Shown here: piece after piece, positions 56,439 through 64,000 of the stretch
Numbering within the stretch: the stretch's first letter is position 1
Layout: every line of letters begins with the position of its first letter
Assembly: GCA_030248065.1 (NCBI GenBank)
Contig: JASAMV010008195.1
Coordinates: 24,298 to 88,297 of the forward strand
Reading direction: 5' to 3'
DNA from: Rhynchonema sp. JSB1_4
Taxonomy: Eukaryota; Nematoda; Chromadorea; Monhysterida; Xyalidae
DNA length: 64,000 nt
Translations under genes and position numbers: made by a program
Notes under the pieces: model-generated
What the model was told of the DNA's origin: nothing
Databases searched by the model: none
The model's input: the letters and a program-made list of their open reading frames with translations, nothing else

Positions 56439-56700
56439 CATGGATTTCGGAAACTTGAGAAATTTCCCTAAAAGGTGTTTATAAGCCGCCCGCTGGGCTG
56501 TTGTGCTCCAAAGTACATGTGTAGTTCTTCAAAAGCGTGATTTCGGAAACTTCTGTTCATATATTGCTGCAAAATTTTCCATAAAAGATGTTTATATGTC
56601 GCCCGCTGGGCTGGTGTGCTCCACAGGACGTGTGTTGTTCTTCTTAATACCTTATTTCGGAAACTTGAGAAATTTCCCATAAAAGGTGTTTATAAAGCCG

Positions 56701-57823
56701 GAACTTCTTTTCAGAACAGTTTTCTTTGAAAGATAGTTTTCAACACATTAATCCACAGATGGGTATTATGAAGAGTTGTTTACCAAGCAGCAAAATGGAA
56801 TCAGTATACTTTCAATGAACACAGCGTGTTGAATTACCCGTGTGTAAACTTATTTTATACTCTAGTGCCATTTTCAAAGCAAAATAAATATTTTTGAAGA
56901 CGCGCCCACTGCCCTAATCCGCAAAAAATAGAACCGGTTCTGATCGCAAAAAGCGGATTAGCGTGCACGCTAATCCGCTAGCGCTAACTGCTAATCCGCT
57001 TGCATTGTGAATGTGGTCTAAGACATTCGTACAGTATGTGTAGTACCGTACCATGCATAGGTGCACTCCTGTATTGGTGCATTTGGGAATGTTGAGGTAC
57101 TGAGCCCTCATACGGTGTTCCACTTTGGCTTGTTGTGATTGACCTGGTGAAAATAATCTGGCAGAGCACATTGTTGCGTGACTGAAACATTTTGGTGACT
57201 GCGTGGTTTGTGTGTGATCGCGTAACGCAACATCACTGCCCAGTCACCTTCCCTCTTTGCGATTCAGGAAACAAAATTGACCAATTCTTATGAAGTCATT
57301 GTGCGACCAATATACGCCTTCGTTTTGCCCATAAGATTATAGCCTTTAGGCATTCCAGCAGAAACGAGGATATGTCGCTTTTATGTCGTGAAGTTCCGAA
57401 GTATCCGAAACAAACCGATACGTTGCATCGTGCAAGATTTTAAGCGTGGAATTTTCAAAACGGTTGTAAACAGTAATTGTGTTGAGGCCATTACGTAAAG
57501 ATCGGTTGACGTAAGGTCGGTGCAACCAAGAAACATTGCCGGTGCTAAACACGTGGAACGTTTCAAGCTTACACCAAGCTTTTTCGTATATACCAAGCTT
57601 TCGACCTTTACACCCAACCTTATTTACATCGTTTCAAAAATTCCAGCCTACATGTGCAGCTTTCGGCTAGAAAACACCTAGCTGTGGTGCTAGAAAACAC
57701 CTAACTGGTTCTGTTGTTGAAATAGGATACGATCAATCACGCACGGCCGCTACGCTGCAAATGCGAACAACAATATACTGTAACCTGTGATCAATCTAGT
57801 TACAAATAGGTTTATTTTTGCTG
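56701..57823. other. Spacer with palindromes and a MITE F fragment
   Basis: No gene is seen. A palindrome GCGGATTAGCGTGCACGCTAAT lies at 56,952-56,976, and a partial, inverted MITE F copy at about 57,185-57,310 ends CATTGTGCGACCAA before TA. The minus-strand frames here are short and unlike any neighbour. Confidence 0.4.
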
Positions 57824-60800
57824 CTAAAACGTTCTGGTCCGACCAGTGATATTCAGAACGGAAAGCGTCAAGTCTGCTGGTTCATTTTCGCTCATTTGCA
57901 CCAGCAACGTCAGATAGGTGACCACGCCAGACACAACCTGAAATGTTGAGCGTGCGTTAGCGCATGTCTTGATATGGTTCCAGACAAATATTCAACTGCA
58001 ACCGTTAAAATGAATCCCCTCGTCAAGCGACCAAAGCCACGCATCTCGATCACACTGGTTTGCACGGTTTGGTTGTAAAGAGCTACGATCATCAGGTGTG
58101 ACTAAAAAATAAACGTTAAAATGAAATAAACCAACCACAAAAGATGATAAACAAAAAATAAGGATATCATACTTGCAAATCGAAGGTACCCAAATTGGAA
58201 CTGAGGTCCGTGATCAGTTTCGGGGTTTGTTCGATCTGAAGTGATAATATATTATAATAATAATTTTCTAAAGTTATATATTTTTGCAGTTGAGTCAAAA
58301 CATAAAATTTCAAAACACTGCCCTAACCTTATGATGCAACGTTGCCGGCAGCCAGGTAAGAAGGAACAGTTCCAGCACAAATCCAGCCACAAACAACAAC
58401 ATGGCCAGTGGGTCAAACAACGCACTGATCTCAATTGTTGCGAATAGAATAAAGATTAGCAGCGGGATCAGAATTACAAGTTTGAGGCATAAATATGTGG
58501 ATAGCATATTGTCCAAATGATCGATCGCTTTGTTGATACGAGCATGATGGGCGATGAAATGCTGGAAGTAAAAAAAACAGGGTAAAAAGGTCTAAGTGCA
58601 AAAACTGGGGTGTTTGGGGCTGGGCCCTTGTTTATTGCACAATCACCGAGCCAGCGTGATGTTTCAAATGTTTGGGCTGCACTGCTTTCAAAATGACCAG
58701 AATATGTAAAGGCTGCCGGTGGAAGCCATATGGTGGGAATGCTGCTTGTAAAGGTCGTGCGTGACTCGTGTGCAAGTAGGCAAGAGCCCAACCGACAATT
58801 TATGTATCTTAAAACAATTGATGTCACCTGCAGTCATGCAGTGTATGCAGTAGGTACCTGAATCTGGGTGCAATCAATCTTGCCCACTTTCTGCATCTCG
58901 CTGTGATGGTGGTCAAGTTCGCACATCACAATTTGAACGAGTGAAGCGCACAGGATGGGCATGCACGGGATCATGCACAGAATCCAGACTTGCGCCGACA
59001 GATACAGGTATGGGATTCCTGGCAAAGACGTTTGACGGTTTTGATTCTTCATCATTTTCTTTATTATAGCAATCTTTATTATTGCTGCTGTATCTTTATT
59101 TTTTATCTGCAAAAGTGCTTCTCTGTCTATAATTCGTGAAGCTGTGTGTATAGAAACTCGCAGCCCCAGATGCATGCGACAAACTGCAGCTAAAATACTG
59201 CGCATGTTCAAACACTTCAGCAGTGTAACCAGGGTGTTGGATTAAATTTTTTTATTATCGAACATTTTTCTGCAAAAAAAAGTTTTTAAATTTTTTTAAA
59301 TCAGTTTTTTTATTTCGGACCCGAAAAAAATGGTTTCTTGAAGAATAAAATTGCTGAAATCATGTCAGGTAGGTGTACTAATTTTGTGTCACAAAAACAA
59401 CAAATGACTGATCCACGACCACTGCAACCAGGCAAACAACGTCGAGTGTGTCGGCAGGTTGTCACGGCACAGTCAACAACGGCACAGTATACGGAATGGG
59501 GTATACATGCAGCGGCTGTTGGGATGTCTGGGAACTGTATGAGTTCATCACAACACCATTTCAAACTGAAATATAAGCCCCGCAGGCAATTTTTTGAAAT
59601 TCGTGAGTAATAACACATGAAAACATGCCTTTTTACCTTAAAAAAGTCTAAAAAATAACGAAAAAAATGAAAAAATAATTAAAAAAGAACTTACTTATTG
59701 GACCTATTGGACTTACTTTTTGAAATTTTAAAATAAAAAGTGGCCAACTTTTTTTAAAAATTTTTTTTACAAAAAATTTTCACTTTTTTTAAATCCAACC
59801 CTGAGTGTAACGCCACATGAATGAGTGGCATCTTACATTTACGCGGTGTGGAACCCTACACTCTTGATAAAAGTTCTCTCCTGACGCTTTCGAGTATACA
59901 TCTTCTAGAACGTAGTGTAAAAAGGCACTTTTTAACGAGAAAGTGTGGGATTACGAATAATGTCAAAATTGAAGCTAAAATAGGTTTCCAACCAAATAGG
60001 CTCATGAACGCAACATAGACGTCCCAGTTGATCAGCGCCGAGAAAAAACTGCCGACAAACAGCATTATCACAGAAGGGAGATAGCACAGCTGGACCGCGT
60101 AAATCCAGATACTTTGATTTTTCAGGGCTTCACCTCCAGATATTTGGCTGATCGCTTGGCAAACTTTGCGCACGTCACCTAAAATTGCTGTTGGTATAGA
60201 TTTTGTCAAAGCAGCCTGAATCGCACTGTGACGAAAGCTTTCCACCATTGCTAGAAACATTTATATTTATACCCGGACTCCGGTTGTTTAGATGCAGTTT
60301 GCTCTATTCTGCGCACGCCAGGATCGGAATATTCGAAATCCTTGTCGGCTACAGTGTAGTTCAAGGGAGAGGAGGTCCCCTTCGAGTACGCCTTCTCGCC
60401 CTCCGTAGTGCGCCTGCCCCTGCTTCGCCTCCGGGTGATAAAATAGGTGACTTTAGGTCAAAGTTGTCAAAAAAATGCAAAATCTCCTTTCTAGAAAGAA
60501 AGGACTTTTTCCTGAATTTGGGTCTTCTCCCCTTCCCCCTCGGGGGCGTGGGGCATGCCTTCCCCCGGACGAGTTAACCGCATGGTGTTCGCTTCACTAT
60601 AAACAAAGAGGGACGACTGAACCCTGTAATTACTGTGACGATAAACGAAAAAACCGCTTACCTGCAAAGTACCATTTGATCGAAAACAGATGTGAAATCA
60701 GCAACTGAATCGTCCAAATCACCGTTGTTATCCATGCAAGGGTGTCCATCGTTTTCAGCCCTCCACTTGGAACCATCACCAGAACAGGCGCGATTTTGCA

Positions 60801-61019
60801 GCCATAAAGCGACAGAGCAACGACGGGCAAAATGGGAGCCAGGAAAGTGGACCATTGTCTAGTTCGTGGTCCAACAACTGGATTAAGACCCATGAAAAGT
60901 GTGTAAGTAATTGTAATGGGTGTTATTAGGAATTCAACCTCAGTTGTCTTATTGGCCCGTCTATTCCTGGCATGTGGCCGTATAACAGCAGTTGGCATAT
61001 GGGCAGACATCCTGCGCAT
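57824..61019 (-). CDS. Gustatory-receptor-family seven-helix protein 2
   Basis: Exons (minus): 61019-60662, 60178-59993, 59018-58858, 58561-58328, 58235-58173, 58101-58003, 57937-57824, giving 404 residues. Exons 2 to 6 are exactly as long as those of receptor 1 (186, 161, 234, 63 and 99 bases), proving a tandem duplication. Shared stretches include TYTLFMGLNP, PSGGLKTMDTLAWITT, FVGSFFSALIN, ARINKAIDHLDNMLSTYLCL, TWLPATLHHK and LYNQTVQTSVIEMRGFG. Helix 7 carries VVTYLTLLVQM. The C-terminus is 15 residues longer than in receptor 1 and diverged. The introns after exons 1 and 2 are enlarged by hAT-like elements. MRRMSAHM has two possible starts; the first is given. Confidence 0.85.
59230..59803. 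mobile_element. hAT-like element with perfect 8-bp duplication, in receptor 2 intron
   Basis: Begins CAGGGTGTTGGATT and ends AATCCAACCCTG, flanked by AGTGTAAC on both sides (59,222-59,229 and 59,804-59,811). AT-rich arms surround a 270-bp GC-richer centre with an open frame (59,338-59,610) that resembles nothing I know. Confidence 0.8.
60352..60577. mobile_element. Diverged hAT-like MITE B copy in receptor 2 intron
   Basis: Begins CAGTGTAGTTCAAGGG and carries TTTAGGTCAAAGTTGTC and TGAATTTGGGTCTTC blocks of MITE B. The right end is unclear and no duplication was identified. Confidence 0.45.
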
Positions 61020-61455
61020 CTGCTAATTTTTAATAAATGGAAAATCTCTGGTTTTATTCCGCACTGGAGCAAAATGTTCTCCGCTTGATCGCGTGTACCA
61101 AAGCAAACAGGACGAAACGAAACAAAATCGGTCATTGGTTTCAAGTTTCACAACTGGTTAAGCAATCTAACCGCACGGAAATTTATCTCACCTAACAGTT
61201 GGCTTTAGATGTTACTTGCTTACATAGCTGCGAGCAATATGAAGAACAAACAGTTCATTCGGCAGGAAAGAGTATAATCCAGTTTACAGGCATGTCAGTC
61301 GAGGCATGGGCTTGTCCCATATGGTTGCCCGGTCCGATGCTCTAGAGGGTCCGGGGAGTGTCAAAGGTTAAAAACTTATGTCATACATATGTTGTTTGCT
61401 ACAGCTGTGTGCGTTCTTGAAAGTTTTACCTAAGTAATTATCACTGTGTCAGGGG

Positions 61456-61781
61456 CAGGGTTGGGCAAAAAAAACGACGGCGTTTTTTGCTTAAAAACGA
61501 CGTTTTTTAACTAAACGTCTGGGTCGTTTTTCGTTTTTTAAATCCTGAATTTCTTTGATTTCCCCTGATTTCTCAGGGAAAATGCCCTGATTTTCTAGGA
61601 AATCAATTTTTTGTCCCATTTTTTAAAAAAAATTTTTGACCAGTTCTTACTTTGTACGTCGACATACGGAGTTTGACTTTCAATGATGACCCCCGGCTAA
61701 AGTTGGTCCCATGATGCGGGTCTGATATGCGATGTTAACAACTCGCTAGAAAAGGGTTGAACATTTTTTTGCCCAACCCTG
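61456..61781. mobile_element. hAT-like MITE with CAGGGTTGGGC ends
   Basis: Begins CAGGGTTGGGCAAAAAAAACG and ends TTTGCCCAACCCTG. Flanks GTCAGGGG and GTCAGGAG agree at 7 of 8. The core is shared with 43,457-43,897. A third, one-ended copy starts at about 62,832. Confidence 0.75.
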
Positions 61782-61954
61782 GTCAGGAGTTGCCTGGATT
61801 TTCCCCGATTGTTAGCTCTCAATGGATGGTCATTTGTAGGAAAGCATCAAGTTTCTAGAAAACGCAAATCATAAAAACTAAACCTTAAAAAACCGCGCCC
61901 AACAGGGCTCTACTGGCAATATTTTTGTAAAGAAAAAGAACCGTTTTCCAGTAT

Positions 61955-62023
61955 AGTAGCTTTTGTTATGTTCTTTTAGCATTTTATCCGATAAAATGTT
62001 AAAAGAACAAAACAAAAGCTACT
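61955..62023. repeat. Near-perfect 69-bp palindrome
   Basis: AGTAGCTTTTGTT-TGTTCTTTTA is mirrored by TAAAAGAACAAAACAAAAGCTACT, with GCATTTTATC / GATAAAATG at the centre. It would form a strong hairpin as RNA or a cruciform as DNA. The 23-base arms have only one or two mismatches. Confidence 0.7.
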
Positions 62024-62404
62024 ACCCACTACGCTCAGTGAAACATCACCCCTTCCAGCTGCTTGGTCTGTTGCAAAAGGTTCATCTGGGTGACAAAACG
62101 TCGAAATTCAGCATCAAACCAACATCGATGACGGATGGCCATGTCATATTCAGTGGTTTTTAAACAAAATCGTTCCAAAAGTTAAAAAAATTATTTAATT
62201 ATTTCAAAACTCGAAAATTTCTCTATTTTGTGGTATGCTCTAAAAGTGGTATTTTTTTCATCAAAAGTGCTACTGTTGACATCACATGACCCTACCATGG
62301 GTGTATTGGGTGCCATACGTTGTTTTGTGGCATCTAAGACATAGACAGTGCACACATACTCACAGGGCCTCTCATATGACTACACACGTACATGTGACTG
62401 GGTG

Positions 62405-62630
62405 TAGGGCTCGCGCGGGAAATTTCCCGTTTTCCCGCATTTCCCGCTGGAAATAGGCTTTTTCCCGCAATTTCCCGTCCTTAAAAATTCTGAAAACCAT
62501 TTCCCGCCACATTTCCCGGCCTTCAAAATTCCAAACTTCCATTTCCCGCAAGAATTCCCGTACCCTTGGGGAAAACGGGAAATTTCCCCAACATTTCGCG
62601 TCCTTCAAAAAAATTCCCGCGCGAGCCCTA
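62405..62630. mobile_element. hAT-like MITE made of TTTCCCG repeats
   Basis: Begins TAGGGCTCGCGCGGGAA and ends TTCCCGCGCGAGCCCTA, with a perfect 8-bp duplication ACTGGGTG (62,397-62,404 and 62,631-62,638). The inside is about ten variants of ATTTCCCGC separated by short spacers. Confidence 0.8.
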
Positions 62631-63042
62631 ACTGGGTGGGCATTTATTTATCCATGCCCCAGACCCGAAAGGAGTGATTCGATGCAATGTTCACGCTAAT
62701 TTCACACTATGTGCAGCTTGTTTGCATTGGTCGTGTACCTAGACGCAATAATTTCACCCAAAATTCCCATCCCAAATATCAGAAAGCCATACCATCAAAC
62801 CCGCACCACTTGGGGAAGGGTACGGGTGTCAGGGTTGGGCAAAAAAATTTTTTAAAGTTTTTGGAAAAATTTAAAAAAATTTTCTTTAATTTTTTTCGGG
62901 GGAACAAAATGTTCTAAAACGTCCAACAATGGTCTTTTTGGGGGCAATGTTTTGTCATTTTTTCTCAAGGGTCGAAAAATTTTCTTCACAAAATCGCCTT
63001 TGGGGCATGTATTCCGTACCTAAGAAGGCCCAAATGATGTTA

Positions 63043-63273
63043 AGGTCGGTTTATACTCTGACTGCCTGGCAGTAGCAGTCAGAAATTTGTGACTGCCCGT
63101 TCGGTCAGCTCATAACCAGAGCAAGAACAGTAGACGGCAGGAAGCGGTCAATGGGCAGAGCGGAACAGGCAATCACCACAAGCAATCACTACCTTGCCGG
63201 GCACTTCTGCGTGGTAGTGACTTCTCCCGATTTTGACTTCTACTTCCCGGAAGTCAGAAGTATAAATCGACCT
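63043..63273. mobile_element. MITE with TTA target duplication
   Basis: Begins AGGTCGGTTTATACT and ends AGTATAAATCGACCT, flanked by TTA (63,040-63,042 and 63,274-63,276). The inside has short CAGTCA and GACTGCC repeats. Confidence 0.65.
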
Positions 63274-63327
63274 TTATTATACCTTCCCGTGATACATGGG
63301 ACACAGTATGCATGTACCTACATGGTA

Positions 63328-63653
63328 TAGTCCGTCCACCAGCTCATGGCACTTTGTGTTGCTGCTGGCTGGTTTGTTCCCTTCCTCCACGTTCTAATGA
63401 AAGAGAAATTGAGTTTCCAAAACAATTATTTTTGCTCCTAAATTGCTGTTTTTATGAAATCGACGTGTCTTATCGATTTTGATTTGATTTAATTTTAAAT
63501 TTGATCGAATTCAGTCGTTTTCGATACATTTTCTTATTTTTAAAGTGTTTTTGTAAAATCGCTCACGCTCCGTTTCTCTTTTATTAGAACGTGGAGGAAG
63601 GGAACAAGCCGGCCAGCAGCAACACAAAGTGCCATGAGCTGGTGGACGGACTA
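63328..63653. mobile_element. TA-flanked foldback MITE with 85-bp arms
   Basis: Arms starting TAGTCCGTCCACCAGCTCAT and ending ATGAGCTGGTGGACGGACTA extend through GGCACTTTGTGTTGCTGCTGG and CCCTTCCTCCACGTTCTAAT. TA stands on both sides. The AT-rich centre is about 150 bp. The rest of the window to 64,000 shows no gene. Confidence 0.75.
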
Positions 63654-64000
63654 TACTTCGATGTCATACCCCATCAGGTCGGTCATATACGACAGATTCA
63701 GCTACCCGACAAGTATTTCTGCAGCTTATATTCTCAATTCTGTGTGGTTTATGAGTGACTCTTGCTTATTCGACCACAAACTGTTGTGTCTGATACCACA
63801 GAGCAGCAATCATAGGTCCAAGCACAGACTGTTGGGTTGTATCGAAATGACGTAAACACCCTTCATAAGTGATGCAAACCAAGTCACAAAAGTGAGTTAT
63901 CAATTAAAGGTGCATTTTTTCGCGTTTTTGCGCTTTTATGGCAAATTTGGTAAAAATTCCCCGAATCTCAAACTTTTAAAAAATTTTTTTTTCAATTTTG

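Larger units (their letters stand above)
52808..56700. repeat. Satellite array, about 96-bp monomer with about 288-bp higher-order unit
   Basis: About 40 tandem copies of a unit containing CCCATAAAAGGTGTTTATAA, GCCGC-CG-TGGGCT, CCACAGGACGTGTGTTGTTC and ACACCTTATTTCGGAAACTT. Three monomer types (CTCCACAGGACG, CTCCATAGGACG, CTCCAAAGTACATG) succeed each other, so the pattern repeats about every 288 bp (for example 54,218 to 54,506). Longer blocks with a divergent unit (TTCTGTTCATA-TTGCTGC) recur near 53,360, 54,080, 54,960 and 56,550. Two mobile elements are inserted. Frames inside the array reflect the repeat, not genes. Confidence 0.9.
61020..64000. other. Gene-free right end of the window
   Basis: Upstream of receptor 2 (minus strand), so its promoter should lie just above 61,020. 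The rest is MITEs, palindromes and AT-rich sequence. No exon with family resemblance was found on either strand. Confidence 0.45.

Noticed and set aside
52808..56700. Regularly spaced repeats resembling a CRISPR array
   Set aside because: The spacers are themselves repeated, the whole unit is tandem, and the surroundings are eukaryotic split genes.
1..64000. tRNA or rRNA genes
   Set aside because: No cloverleaf with a GGTTCRANNCC box or ribosomal sequence was recognised by eye. A covariance-model scan would be decisive.

Overview
This is a window of nuclear DNA from an invertebrate animal. Genes are split by many short introns (most 50-300 bases, acceptors usually TTTCAG or TTGCAG). Conserved animal proteins can be read exon by exon: EXOSC7/RRP42, a mitochondrial glutamate carrier, EDRF1 and an HRG-1 heme transporter. 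Two seven-helix receptors of the gustatory-receptor type, with a TYLTLLVQM signature, point to an ecdysozoan. Acceptor-like sites close upstream of several start codons, and a dispersed TGATGTTTCA motif, would fit a nematode or nematode-like lineage. The phylum cannot be settled from this window alone.

Layout. Positions 1-3,091 are a stack of nested transposon remnants. From 3,092 to 18,933 (+) runs what I read as one gene of about 40 exons and 2,300 residues. It has three repeated zinc-finger modules, a Pro/Gly/Met-rich middle, charged coiled coils, an RS segment, three CCHC knuckles and a basic tail. A Ly6-type GPI-anchored protein follows on the minus strand (19,355-20,365). After a gene-poor stretch with nested MITEs come EXOSC7 (26,021-28,407), an SLC25A22-like carrier (28,705-30,639) and the N-terminal half of EDRF1 (31,558-42,096), all on the plus strand. 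EDRF1 is swollen by a 3.2-kb inverted-repeat element and several hAT MITEs. A membrane mucin C-type lectin lies on the minus strand (44,183-46,818). An HRG-1 transporter follows on the plus strand (48,792-50,278). Two paralogous gustatory receptors on the minus strand (50,483-52,272 and 57,824-61,019) flank a 3.9-kb satellite array. The last 3 kb holds only MITEs and palindromes.

Mobile elements dominate the noncoding DNA. Many can be delimited by exact target duplications: 8 bp (hAT), TTA (Harbinger type), TA (mariner type), 5 bp (an LTR element) and A/T (Helitron). Most sit inside introns, some within 25 bases of a splice site. The genes do not form one pathway. They cover RNA handling (zinc-finger/RS protein, exosome subunit), mitochondrial glutamate transport, heme transport and cell-surface recognition or chemosensation (Ly6, lectin, receptors). 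All exon borders were placed by eye from splice consensus, reading phase and family resemblance; no alignment or search was run.
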